64,000 bases of DNA, from the NCBI GenBank assembly GCA_024663395.1, contig JANFAH010000058.1, forward strand, positions 124,001 to 188,000. The letters are read 5' to 3'. This stretch comes from Pisolithus tinctorius (lineage: Eukaryota > Basidiomycota > Agaricomycetes > Boletales > Pisolithaceae). Of this stretch, positions 10,195 to 22,030 are shown piece after piece. The translations under genes were made by a program, and so were the position numbers. The notes beneath the pieces were generated by a model. It made no database searches. It was not told the DNA's origin and saw only the letters and a list, made by a program, of their open reading frames with translations. The stretch's first letter is position 1. The number at the start of each line of letters is the position of its first letter.

Positions 10195-11580
10195 GTAGCA
10201 GCTCCCAGGACTCCACAATCCAGGAGCTGCATTGACTCTGGTTGTGCAAACTTGGAGGCTAGACTCAACATGTCCACTCTTTCCAGTCCAAACTCTTTGA
10301 CCCCATATGTCACATTAGAAAATCCAGAATTACCTTGGCTTCATACTTTAGTGGACTCTGGTTCCACTCATTGTTTTATAGATAATCAATTTGCTAATCA
10401 ACACTCATTTACCCTGTATTTGGTCTCCCCAATCCAACTCCAGCTCTTCAATGGAATGTCCGCTTTCACCATAACCCAAGCAGTAGATGTCAATATCCAC
10501 TTCACATCCAGCAATGTCACCCCAGTAACCCTGTATTTAGCCCTGTTGGATTCTGAGTGTAAGATAGTCCTTGGACATGACTGGCTCACCCACTACAATC
10601 CATTGATTGATTGGGTACTGAGCAGTCTAACATTCCAGACTCCTGCACAAAGAATGCCAACCCCATTGACACCCCCTGCAAGTCTGGATCCCACCAGCTT
10701 TCCTGACCCCAGTCCCAGTGGCCAACCTGGCCTTGCACCATCTGTACTGGTCTCCAACTCCCCAGCCTGCACCCCCCTGAAGGCCCCTCTTGTTTCCCTA
10801 ATCAATGCAGCTGCCTTTGTGTGCACCTGCAAACTAGAAGGGTCTGTCTGGTTCCAACTTCAGCTCTGCCCTTCAGACTCAGCTCAAGCCTGATTGGCCT
10901 TGGCTTCCCCTCCTCTGGCCTTACCCAATGTACCAGAAGAGTACCATGATTTTGCTGATGTCTTCAGTAAAGCCAAGGCCTCAGCACTCCTGCCTCACCA
11001 GGAGTATGACCTGAAGATAGAGCTTGAAGAAGGAACAACCCTGCCATTAGGCATCATCTACTTGCTGTCCCCAGTCGAGCTGCAAGCTCTCTGGACTTTC
11101 ATTGATGAAAATCTCACTACCAGTTTCATTTGGCCTACCTCTTCCCCCTATGCTGCACTGGTCCTCTTTGTCAAGAAGAAGGATGGCTCCCTCCAGCTTT
11201 GTGTAGACTTCTGTGGCCTGAACAAAATCACTAAGAAGGACTGCTACCCACTCCTGCTCATCTCCAACCTCTTAGATTCACCAAGCCAAGCCAAGATCTA
11301 TACAAAGATTGACCTTCAGCATGCCTACCATCTTGTCCAGATTTCCCTGGGCAATGAATGGAAAACTGCATTCTGGACTTGGTATGGTTCCTACAAGTGG
11401 TTAGTGATGCCCTTTGGCCTCACCAATGCCCCAGCTGCCTTCCAACACTTCATGAATACCATCTTCGCAGACATGTTGGATGTCTGCATAGTTGTCTTCC
11501 TAGATGACATCCTAATCTACTCCAGAGATAAGGAATCCCATAAGCAGCATGTCTGAGAAGTCCTCCACCAGCTTCAGCTT
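10195..11580 (+). pseudogene. Ty3/gypsy G1 pol: protease and reverse transcriptase, 3'-truncated
   Basis: The aspartic protease starts around 10250, with the active-site motif LVDSGSTHCFID and later VLGHDWLTHYNP. An in-frame TGA at 10891 precedes the RT region: [46 protein letters not shown] and the catalytic FLDDILIYS at about 11505. A further TGA follows KQHV. Homology stops at about 11580, before the RT thumb, RNase H and integrase, so the rest of G1 is missing. The join to CpG-containing sequence is abrupt. All stops seen are TGA. Confidence 0.9.
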
Positions 11581-12102
11581 CACACACAGCGAGTTTTCCA
11601 CTATATAGTACCCTGTTATATGTAATACAATACGTCAATCTCACACTTAGAGTTTGTGATGGCATACTGAAAAAATCCATACTTGAAGTTTAGATCCTTT
11701 TCTACACGTTTGCTCAGGTTTGAAGTCAGAGCGAACATCTAATCATTGTGTAAACAATAAGTATGGTTGAATAGCAGATGTTGTCCAAGATAGGAAGTTA
11801 TGTCAACACGTGCAGTGCAGGGTGAAACTTTAAGTTTTGTCCTAATTTGCATAACTGACAATACATGAAGTACTGCCAAAATTCCAGTAACAAATTTTAC
11901 TTCAAGTCTAGAATTAGTGTTCCTACACGTGCCTACACTTGAAGTTTTGCCACGGCCCATACTAATCGCCTGACAGTCACCTGTTCATTGCCCAATGATC
12001 GCCCTGTGGTCGCACAACAATCGCCTAGTGTGATCATCCATTTTCACGTAGATGTTCTTAGTATCTATATGTACATACACACACTACATTGGGTATCTAG
12101 TA
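11581..12102. other. Unannotated AT-rich stretch
   Basis: Follows the truncated end of G1. CpG reappears here. I see no coding pattern, repeat pair or terminal motif that I can support. Confidence 0.4.
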
Positions 12103-14885
12103 TCAGGCAATGGCTATCTCCATCCACAGAAATGGTTCCTCTGATACTTTCAGGCAGTCCCGTTCATGGTGAGTAAGCCCAGCAAGCCAAATGGAATCAT
12201 AGATAGACTGTGGTAAGCCCGGGACTGGAGTGCACAGACTTTGGGGGTTTCCAGGTGCACAAAACCTCTGGATAGGCTTTGATCCTTGGGGTGCAAAAAC
12301 ATCATTGTCAACAAGTCTCTGGAGGTCAATAATATCAAGTTCCCATTCGATACTGCATCGCCATGCCATATTCTTAACTCAGAGGATAGTCATGACGTTG
12401 TTGTCAATGTCACTGTCCTCGGAACTCATCCCATGCTCGCCCAGTGTGTGGATCAGCTGCAGGAGCCATTGCCAAGCACAGAGATCACCTTTGCCATTCA
12501 TGGAGTCTTTCTTGAGAGCAACCATATGTTCGAGAACAGCACATCGATGCTGATATTTCTAAAACAGGTTGAGTTACTGGTATGAAACAGCAAAATTAAT
12601 GCCCTACATTTCGTCATTGTGTGGTCTGTCTGCCCTCTTTGAGTACCTGGGTTCGTTCCACTACCAAGTGTTCTTCAATCTCAGCAGAAGTTTCTACTGT
12701 GCCCTTTGTTGTAATATGTGGCTGAGCTTTCCGCCATGTCATGTGTAGATGTCTGTAGCATTCATGTAGGATTTCCAACATGTAATCATTGGACTTCATT
12801 ACAGGCCAGTGTTCTTCATTGCCTCGTCTCTGAAATTCGTCAAGAAGGTGGTCAATGATGAAAGAATTCCACGGCAAGGAATAGCCCTGCGTGAGATCAA
12901 AAGTTGGTGAGTCCATGTCGGGTGGTGGACCATCTTCGTGTTCATATGCATGGACATCATTGGGGGGGGCATTTTGTTCAAAATAAATTCATGGTCCTGA
13001 CTTATTTTGAGTTTTTCCTTGAAGAAGCGACGGACTTCACTCTATCACAGCTGGTTTAGCACATGAACAGAATTAGCAATGTCACTTACCAGTATAAGAT
13101 CATGATGTCCTCGTGGCTCTGTAGCCTTCTCTATCTCCACTTCTTTATCCACCTCCTTTTGTTTTTGAGGTGACCGCCATGACTGCCCTGTTCATGGCAT
13201 AGTGATAGCACCATCACCAAGTACTTTCCAAAGTGCAGCTTCAACCCCCTTGGCAATCGCCTCTGCCATTGATACAGAATCACTGTTGTTTGCTTGTGAT
13301 ACCTCAGGTTCTGAAGCAGTAGATCAGAACTCTTCATTGTCAATAGGCTATTGATTGTGAGATATTCATATCAAATTGTATATTTCCTTACTTACCTTGT
13401 GAGACATGCTGATGAGGCGGGTTCTTCGTGAAGCTGCTCGGGTTCATTTGATCTTCTTGATAGCATCCAAATATGGAGTTCGTGCATGCTGGGGCAGTGG
13501 TGCAGTGGACGCTTGTCATGGTGTTTGTGGCTGGTTGTCCTGGCAGGTAGGAGACTCAGATTCAGCTGGAAAGCGTGCTGGTTCAGCTTGAGATGCTGTT
13601 TGAATTGTCTGAGGGCAGTCAGCATTGCCTGACAAACTACATAGTTTGTTCACTTACATGTCTATGTTGCATATTGTGTTGAACCATTGCTGCTAATTCC
13701 CTCTCTTTCTCTGCTTGGCAGCGTGTCACCACATCATTGCCAACCTTCTTCAGTTCTGATCGCAAGTGCTCTTCCATAGCAGCAGTATGTTGCACTATCT
13801 CGATTTCCTGTAGTCAATCACATTCCTTCAGTGTGATGTAAACTGTCAGGAGTGTATAGTGATCCACGACGACTCACCTGCAGTTCATTTCGGAACCTCA
13901 AAAACTCCTCCTTTTGAGCTGCCAGTAAGGTATCATGCTGACGGTGTTGTTCCTTCATTCATTGAGCAATGGCCTGACAGAGCACTGAGGATGGCATACC
14001 TGAATTTCATCTCTGAGCATGGTAAGTGCCTGGTCATGAGATTTAAGAAGACTTTCCTGCTGTCTGTGGTTTTCCTTTTGAACACATGAGTGTGATACTA
14101 AGTAAAGCTATGCACTTCTCACCTGAACCTCTTCTTGGAGGTTTTGCAAAACACTGTGCTCTTGGTGATGCTTGTTGGTTCACATGAATACAGTCCAAGA
14201 CAGTGATATGTGATGGCTGACCTGAATTTCATGCCAGAGTCTGCAGAGCTCTTGTTCTTGAGTAGCAAGCAAAGTATGCATATCAGATAGAACTTTCTTC
14301 TGCAAATCAAACTCATTCTTTGCAGTGAGAAGGCTGTTTTGTGTAGTCTTCTCAAGGGTGGCAAGTTCACACTGGCATGTTCATGATAGTCCATCAGCCC
14401 CAGTGACAAGTAGTAGGTTAGAGTTGGCTACTCACCGACCCTTTCAGACATAACTTGGCCTTCAGGTGGTTCAATTCTGCTCCCATTCCCTGGAGTTGCT
14501 GACGAAGTGAGTAGGAGTAATCTAGTTCTCTGTTATGACACTTCGCAATAGGCCATGGTTCGTCACCCTTGTTGCATCGCTTGTGATGTGCTGATGTAGT
14601 GGTCATGGTATGTGTGGTGGAAGCTGAGGCATGCGGGGGCTCATGTTTAGGGGCGATGCCAGCAGTGGTGTTGTGCTCTGCTGGTTTTGGCATGGTACAT
14701 CTTGCAGCAAGCTGGTCTGTGGAGGACGCATTGTAACTAGCATCTGTACACGAGTTGGCAATGGACATGCCATTGCCATCATCCTCACTGTGCCCGATGG
14801 TAAGCTGTTCTTCAATGGATGCATTGCTGCTGGTTTCCATCTGCAAACAGAAGTTGTTGTCATTATTGTCATCAAAAAGTGACAT
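12103..14885 (-). pseudogene. Decayed multi-exon gene of a basidiomycete high-copy family (coiled coil plus conserved C-terminus)
   Basis: Starts at 14885 (MSLFDDNND). The Ser/Thr-rich exon 1 runs to 14436, and exon 2 (14222-14371) is exactly 50 codons. Several very short exons follow down to about 13640, each ending in E-[IVL]-Q; together they form a long coiled coil (for example LHDM-type heptads and NLQEEVQ, LRDEIQ, FRNELQ). The C-terminal part has SLPWNSFIIDHLLDEFQRRG (12850 region) and LDIIDLQRLVDNDVFAPQG (12330 region), a conserved block I recognise from many hypothetical basidiomycete proteins. At least five in-frame stops occur and all are TGA, sitting where CGA would fit. The introns are short GT-AG. 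The function is unknown; the gene is probably dead. Confidence 0.7.
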
Positions 14886-15785
14886 GTCGCTATCAACGGT
14901 TTGTGTGCTTTCTCCTCCTAGTAGCTGCAGTTAGTTATCATTGTGGAATCCAATGCATACACGTACGGATACCAAATGCACCTGGCATTGAAAATGGGTT
15001 AGAGTTAGTAATTGCGGTGTGACTGGAGACCTAGAGGGTTAAATCGGAGGTGATCAGTGCCATGAGTCCCTAACAAAAAAAAAAAGGAAAGACAATAGAA
15101 AGTCACATGGAACAAAAGCGTCCATGGTCAGGGATCAGCAGACATGACAACAGAGTACAGCAACATGTAGCACACATCTGGAATGAGGTTAGAGGGAAAA
15201 AATGAGTTCAGCACTAGGCAAACAAAAGCAGACAAAAATGGGGCAGTCAAATGCAGGCACATCGCCATATGGGAAATAAGTCGATATCACAGGCATGCTC
15301 ACATACATGCATGCAGAGGTATGGGCCTATTGCCAATAATCACCCCAGGTGAACAGAACAGGTCTGGAGGAGGTAATCGCTCAAAAGAAAAGATCTGATC
15401 AGTCTCCAGCACAGCCAGGCAAATGCACCTCCATTGTCATTACAGGCATCTACTATTGTAGTTATGGTAGTAATTTAGTTGTGCCACTTCATTATTTCAA
15501 GTTGAGCTTTTTGTTCACCTTATTAAAATCAGATCGGGCATTCTTCCTACAATTAAACCTCACCTGAAATAATAGGCAACATCATAATGGTCATAGTCAG
15601 GAGGAAATGCACCTCCATTAGCCATGGTAGGCACTGTCGTGAGGGCGCAATAATAATAAAATTGTCGCATTAGCAACGCTCAGGTTATGCCTTTACAACA
15701 TTATGCAAATCAGCTGTTAGACAATAACAGATACAATGTATTTACATTGATGACGACTTTGCCTTACCAATGAACAATTTACCCG
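14886..15785. other. Intergenic stretch
   Basis: Lies between the divergent coiled-coil pseudogene (minus) and the WD40 gene (plus), so it should hold both upstream regions. It has a short poly-A run at about 15075 and no motif that I can support. Confidence 0.4.
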
Positions 15786-17161
15786 ATGATATTCAGCTCT
15801 ATTCTCAAGTTGCCGACGAAGTATGCACTCAGGTGCCGCTTGTGGGGGCACCAGGATGTGATCCTCTGTCTAGCGGTGTCGAACTCTGGAACACTGTTGG
15901 CAAGTGGGGGTAGGAATTCAGTAGTGTTATTTCAAATCCAATGCATATTAGCCAACAGGTTTCAATGGACTGAGGGTATGGGACTTACGCAAAGAGGTTC
16001 AGCTACCCCAACCTCTGCAGATGCGAAGTCCCAAAGATCCCATTACAACTATTACTTGGCTCACACAAAACGACAGTATACAGGAAACCTTGTGCTGCAG
16101 GACAGGACTGGGCTACTTGCTGATCTGGAGGCAGCGCCCACATACTGTGGTCAAATTCGAGGAAGTAGTTGCCAGGAGGATTAGTAGGGGGCATGAAATC
16201 ATGGCCATTGCTTCAGATGCAGGTAATGGCACAGGAACTCGTATCGTCGTAATGACACAGGACAAACGAGTTCAGACCTGGACAATAGATTCTAGGAATC
16301 GACTGTCAAATGTCTTCAGCGTCGAGTTAATGACGTCCATTCCACATGCTGTGTACCTCCAAGGCTGTGACATCATAGTTTTTTGGGATGTATGATGGAG
16401 ACATGTAAGACGATAGGCCTGAGACTCACGAATACAGATCTAATGAGATTGCCCTTTGCAAGCCATGTTCTACGAAGCGACAATGGGATGGTCGTCGAAA
16501 CGAGGTCTACAGGAATGACAACGTGAGTAAGAGATCTTCAGTCTCAGCAAACCAATTGATCTGACCTGTACTTAGGGGCTCTGCATGTGTCGACAAGACA
16601 GGAAGTTTATTCATCATAGACAATGCTATAAGTGGATTTAGCCTACATCGACTGAATGACGGAAGCTGCATAAGGACGTACAATACCAAACTGCTAAAAA
16701 TGTACCCCAAACAAGTAGCCTTTGCAGAGGATGGCATGACAATTGTTGGGGGATCTGATAATGGGTTAGTATATATCTTCGAAATGAATACTGGAACCAA
16801 GCGACAGGTGCTATGGCACTCAAGGATGGCACGGACACAGACAATTATGGTGAGCATCCCCATAAATGTAGAAACCATCTTACACCCACATGTACCAGAC
16901 ATACGATGGAGAGGATCATACAGGATCATTGCGGTGTCTTCCAATAACGATGCGGACAATATGATAACAGTCTGGAAAAAGCCGAAGAGGGATTTGCAAT
17001 TGCAGCCAGGGAAGAAAGAAAGCTCGTTGCAGGCCCTGTTCAGGGCTATACGTGCCACAATACAATTCTTAATGCAACTACTCACCATTGCCTTCACGGT
17101 GAAGCTTGCCTATGATGTTGTGGTTAGTTACCGCCTATCCAATCAACTTAATACTGACTGA
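15786..17161 (+). CDS. WD40-repeat protein with C-terminal membrane segment
   Basis: The start at 15786 (MIFSSILKLP) precedes a first WD repeat (WGHQDVILCLAVSNSGTLL). Exon 1 ends at 15909 and the intron is 15910-15958 (49 bp); splicing joins LASGG to FNGLRVWDL exactly in frame. Later parts are TITWLTQND, LGYLLIWRQR, KFEEVVARRISRGHEI, DKRVQTWTID, then an intron at 16523-16575, LFIIDNAISGFSLHRL, YPKQVAFAEDGMTIVGGSDN and VYIFEMNTG. The last about 35 residues contain a hydrophobic helix (FLMQLLTIAFTVKLAYDVVV). This matches a WD40 family that is common in basidiomycetes. Around 16379-16400 the frame shifts in a run of six T (VFWDV followed by TGA, against the expected VFGMYDG), so the copy is either mutated or miscalled. 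The role is unknown. Confidence 0.75.
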
Positions 17162-17286
17162 CCAAAGGCAGATCATAGGAAGGCCACTGTGGAGAATGAT
17201 TTAATGATCGAATTCATCAGTAAGAGACATAGAGTTGACATGTATGAACTTTAGCGGTGTCTTTTGATGTGGACAACAGGATGGAA

Positions 17287-18063
17287 GAATGGTCTAGGGG
17301 TATGTAGTCAGATTGATAACCAAGTAAACAGTGTACACTGTGCTTATCTTTATTGAATGCACATACACAATTTTATTATATCTTTGTCTACACTTGTATT
17401 ATAGATTATTTGGCTCATGTCGAATGTTTAACTCGTTGACGGTCGCATCACACCGTCTTCACAAATACTACATACTACTATCAATAGTGATATAATTCTA
17501 ATTATTCTAATGCTATGGTGTCTAACACTAATGGGCTGCGAGTGAAGAGGGTTAATAGAATGCCAAGTATTGAGAAGCGACGACTTACCTGTAGGTGGTG
17601 GAAAGAGGGAAAAGGTGTTCATGAGAAAAGTTGTTGTTGATATACTGAACACAACTCATGATCACGTGCTCATGTTTAGTAGTGGTGATCTTTGCTGCGG
17701 CTACCATGTGATCGTGAGTTGTGTTCAGTATATCAACGATGACTTTTCTCACGAACACCTTTTCCCTCTTTCCACCACCTACAGGTAAGTTGTCCGCTTC
17801 TCAATACTTGGCATTCTATTAACTGTCTTCGCTCGCAGCCCACCACTTTAGTGTTAGACACCATAGCATTAGAATTAGATTTACATCAATATTGATAGTA
17901 GCCTTTGCAATTAGAACTAGAATTAGATCAATATTCATAGTAGTCTGCGATGACGGTGTGATGCAACCGTCAACACAAAACCTAAACTTCAAATGATTGC
18001 TATCGACAGTAGTTCATACTGTGGCTGTCATCGATTTAAGCATCCGATGTGAGTTGAACAATC
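17287..18063. repeat. Palindromic MITE, copy 1
   Basis: A long inverted repeat centred near 17690. The left arm contains TTGATATACTGAACACAACT and the right arm its mirror; the loop is about 45 bp. The outer left end AATGGTCTAGGGGTATGTAG matches the ends of copies 2 (35056-35975) and 3 (41908-42322). The right outer end is truncated compared with copy 2. There is no coding capacity. Confidence 0.75.
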
Positions 18064-18136
18064 TACAGCTGCTCCAGTTAACCATATACATCCAGGTCCA
18101 TTACCATCATTGCTGATGCATATCTTGCTGCGATGG

Positions 18137-18268
18137 CAGCAATTATGTTGGTTCTTTTCTTTTCTTTTGTTTTTGCAAAGTAAGTCACTCATTTTTGCGA
18201 CAGCAGCGATTATGTTGGTTCTTTTCTTTTCTTTTGTTTTTGCAAAGTAAGTCACCCATTTTTGCGAC
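18137..18268. repeat. Tandem duplication of about 65 bp
   Basis: Two head-to-tail copies of a unit with TTATGTTGGTTCTTTTC followed by TTTTGTTTTTGCAAAG and AAGTCACYCATTTTTGCGAC. The second copy differs at only a few positions. No function is visible. Confidence 0.75.
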
Positions 18269-19437
18269 CGCATTTAATAACTAACACATGTCAAACACAA
18301 AAAATGCATCAATTTTCCATCAAAGAATCCCCTCCCCCCCTGTGGAAGATCCCTCAAATTAGTCATGTATTCAGGTGTATTTCTGACACTGCATACCCAT
18401 TACTACTGGCAGGTCGTGTACTAACCCCGTGTACATGTTTAATCAATCAACTAAGCATCTTTAGGTCGTTTCATTAGCCACCACGATTAATTTTTAGTTG
18501 TCCTCCAATGCGATATTGCAGTTTTTCTGGAATATTACATGTCAAACAAAAGGCCCATCAGCTGTTACTGCAATTTGGATGTAGTGATGTAAGTGGGTGA
18601 CAAGCACTATTACAATCAAATGAGGGCGGACCGTGATGGCAAGGTTGATATTGAGAGTTCCTGAATTCTGGCAACACTTTTGTTGCAGTAGTGACCAAAT
18701 GCAGTGTCAAGTTAGGTAGTCTATTGTGTTGTCTGATAAAGCCTCTGGTGTCCTCTGCGTATTTAATGGGTTAGCTGGTGCAACATCACCAGGTGTGAAG
18801 CCATGCTGGTGTGTACTAGATATTTTCTCACTCTTATTACTAAATGGTATGCTAACAGAAGAATTTGTGTGGGCAGGTTCCCAAACGCAAAGTAGAAGAT
18901 ACCCCGGGACCACCTTACAAAAAGGTGAGGGGTACTTCCCACCAGCCACCCATATGCGGTTGCAAGGCAGATCCTGGTGCGAAACCTCTCATGCAGTCAT
19001 TTGGGCGGTTCCCAAGTGCACAGCAGAAGACGATGCCATGGGGCTCCCCACAAAATATGTAAGTGGCCAGCAATGTCAAGATTTGACCTTTCCTCATAGC
19101 ATCTAGGAGGTGCCCCAGATTGCCATCTGTGAGTTCCAGATGAACTGCTACTGGAAATTGTGGACCTGTTGGACACAGATTCACTTCGAAGGTTGTCCCA
19201 AGTATCCCAAGACTACAATGTGCCGTCATTGTTATCTTGTCTTGGTAGGCTTCAGGCTGCCGATTGCTGGTTGGCTGGATGTGAATGAGGTAGTTTGTAA
19301 TGCCCTCCCTGTGTGGAGGCGTTGCATTTAAACCAGTGAAGACTTTGTGGTTCAGGTCTTCGCAAACATTAAGCAGGCGACAATTAGGTGCATGTTTGCA
19401 CTCTTCCTTAATGAAACATTAAGCAGACGGAAGCTAG
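18269..19437. other. Intergenic stretch with weak coding signals
   Basis: Holds a few short open frames (for example 18865-19062, starting MCGQVPKRKVEDTPGP) but no conserved domain that I recognise. It may contain upstream exons of the following F-box-type gene. Confidence 0.35.
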
Positions 19438-20490
19438 GTGCAATGTGTGTTCTTCGACTCCCTCAAGGATACGCAAGCAGTCTGTCAAGTGCACTTGCAC
19501 TTATATATTGATCCGACAGGCATGTCCCCCATATTTGGTTCTCTGCTAGAAAGTATACTAGGCTCTGGGTGCACTGAACTTCATGCAAGTAGCCACAGTG
19601 CTTCTGGTGGCTTGATCCGTATTCCTCGCATGACCCAATTGTTTCCAAGCACCTTGACATCTCTCAATATCTCGTCGCCTATGTTCTTTTTTCCACACTC
19701 TATCCGATTTACCCTCTCTGTGCTGCGAAGTGCTCCACTGGCAATTTTATGGCTTAATAATACAGGCCTAAGTCCTTTACAGTGGGCGTTACTCCTTGGC
19801 AAGGTAAACCTACCTTCCCTCATTGAATTGGAGGTGGACCAGACTTGCCTGTATGGTGCCCTCGCTACCTGTCTAATCGGCATCGGCTATCTCCAAGCTA
19901 ACTATCTCCCATTGTGGCTTTCCTACCATGTCTGTGGAAGATATCACTCCTTGTTCTGTCCTTCACTCCCTTCGAAAGCTTGCAGGACCCACTACCAGGA
20001 TCCTCCCCCTTCTGAAGGTAATTACCCTTCCCAGTGACTTCCAATGCCTATACATTACATTTCATCCCTACCATCCTGAAAGAAATCAAAATGTCTTTTC
20101 CGACATTTTGTCATGTGTGAATACCTCCCGCATCTTTCCCATCTTGAAATCTCAATGCCCATGATCACTTCGCACAGCTTGCAGCATTTGTCACATTCCC
20201 AATAACTGACAAGCATGTAATCCCTGTGAGAGACCTCACTTTTAGGGGAATCCACCCAATCCTTAGTACTCCAGATGTCTTCGATGCAATTGTAAGTTCT
20301 TCTCTGCACTTACTTTGTTGCCTCTAACTGTTTTTCAGGGTCACTGCGGCCCTTGGCTTAGAGCATTTCCTAATGTTCGCATGCTGCATATTGCATCAGG
20401 TAGACCCCTCCCTCTCGATAGATACAAGGCTATTTTCTGCCCCTTCACTCAACAAAATGTGGAGATCACGATTATTCCATACCAGTATTG
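19438..20490 (+). CDS. F-box/leucine-rich type protein, C-terminal part
   Basis: The open frame 19438-20037 contains short leucine-rich segments (STLTSLNISSPMFFFPHSIR, TLSVLRSAPLAILWLNNTGL and NLPSLIELEVD), and continues in shifted exons (RKLAGPTTRILPLLKV, FPNVRMLHIASGRPLPLD) to a stop near 20490. The spacing of Leu-rich strands separated by about 30 residues, with repeated Ser-Pro-Leu turns, resembles the F-box-linked leucine-rich proteins that are abundant in Agaricomycetes; these choose substrates for ubiquitin ligases. No F-box is visible, so the N-terminus is missing or lies in upstream exons. Exon borders after about 19880 are uncertain. It may be a pseudogene. Confidence 0.45.
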
Positions 20491-20974
20491 ATGATTTTAC
20501 TTGAATGTATGCTGTCTACAATGGACATGTTGGAGCATATTGAGATCGAGTAGAGAATTACCTTGAATACCAGCGGCGCCCTCTGCAATCAACAAGTTAA
20601 CCACGCTGACCACATCCCCCCAGGAAACGTACACCTCACTTCGCTCCCCTGCCACCCCTCCCGCTAACATGACACATGTTAGCCCCCTAGTGCCCCTTCC
20701 GCTCCACTCTATACTAGGATGGTCCAAGATACTAATCCATGTACTAACGCTGGAGCTCCTCTCTCCCAGGCATAGTACATACAGGATGTGATAAACTTGT
20801 AAAGATGCTTGTGTCAAAGGTAAATTATGTCAAAATATATACATAGTCAAATCGATAACTATATGATGCGACTATACGAGAAGCACTGACGAAATGTCAG
20901 TAAATTGATTATGATTAGGCTGAAAGACCTACCTTGTGGCATCAATCAGTCATGCAGCAACGACCAGGCAAACA
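20491..20974. other. Intergenic stretch
   Basis: Lies between the 3' ends of the F-box-type gene (plus) and the Spt5-like gene (minus). No supported feature. Confidence 0.4.
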
Positions 20975-22030
20975 TCATAACAGCTGAGTCCCATCCTCTA
21001 ATACCACCCCTTTCGGGGATTTCTTAGTTTGACATTTATTGATGCAGTGAATTTTGCCTTGGAGTGCGCCCTTCAGTATTAGGCAGAACTGACCAGTACT
21101 TGTCAGGTTGGTGGGGGACAAGTCATGTGCTGGAATAGTGTGGTGTTCGATGATGGTGCTTACCATGCTTGAGGTCACAGTAACCGACACATGCCCAGGA
21201 GGTGCCACGCCATGCTTCTCTGAAAAGAAACGATCTGGAATGGTGGTGCGAACCACCTGCTTGCCCAGGGTCCCACGATTGTAGGCAAGCCTGACTCTCA
21301 AGCAGACATGCCACTTGCTGAAGTTACAAAAGTTTGTCAAAGAGCCAAGACACGCATCCTAAACAACAAAGTCAAGAGAATGTGTAGCGAGAGGGGAGAG
21401 AATTGATGTACCGTAGTCAATGGTTTGTCGCTCCTGCTCACTGTGACGTTGCGGATTGACATCATTGGGAGTGGTGACCCAGGGGTTGCTTGGACCTGGA
21501 TCTGCTGAGGGATTTTCGCTTGGCAGTGGAGGTGGAGTGGTGCTGCGACATTGAGATTGAGTTATGAAACACCTCTGTCATATGGTTGAATGCCGCCAAG
21601 CATGAGGGACCTAGTGGTGTCCCATCAAGCAAGATGCCAAATCTAAAAAGGAAATATCAGCGCATGACCCCTAGCAATGAAGTGACTTACCTGGAGGCAA
21701 CTGCAGTATTTTTGAATGTCATGGTGCCGGAATGGATTGCAACCGTACACAAGTTTGGCCACTGATCGCAGCATCCCACTGTATCCCTTATTCGGACCCG
21801 AGATGATCCATACTTCACATCCAATATGTTGTTCTGCATCACGAAGGGAGTAGTCCCTTAATTTAGCGCAGAAATTAATAGGGATGTTGTGCTATGATGC
21901 CTTTAGAGATGGGATGACAGGCAAAGTAGAACCATGTACCCATGGACTGTCTTCAGACTCCAGTGTAAGGGTTGTGGTGATCAGGTTGACGCTGCGAACA
22001 ACTCCTTCGATGTCTACAGCAGGACCCCGT
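20975..22030 (-). pseudogene. Spt5-like KOW protein, 3' half, cut by retrotransposon G2
   Basis: Reads leftward from the G2 insertion. The exons include a KOW-like segment (EVWIISGPNKGYSGMLRSVA and, in the alternate reading, TMTFKNTAVASR), then FGILLDGTPLGPS, an NPWVTTPND segment, a 53-bp intron near 21360-21412, and the last exon 20975-21340, ending with HHTIPAHDLSPTN and CLILKGALQGKIHCINKCQ. These tail motifs are typical of a large basidiomycete family of Spt5-like proteins with several KOW motifs. True Spt5 is a transcription elongation factor; the role of the expanded fungal copies is unknown. The 5' half lies at 32360-34106, and the two halves join in frame across G2. Confidence 0.7.

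Noticed and set aside
10185..10196. Programmed -1 frameshift at the A7-TAG gag end in G1 and G3
   Set aside because: In G1 the pol frame continues in the same phase as gag, while in G3 it is in the +1 phase, with a one-base difference in the spacer. Decay indels make the true phase uncertain, so a slippery site cannot be supported.
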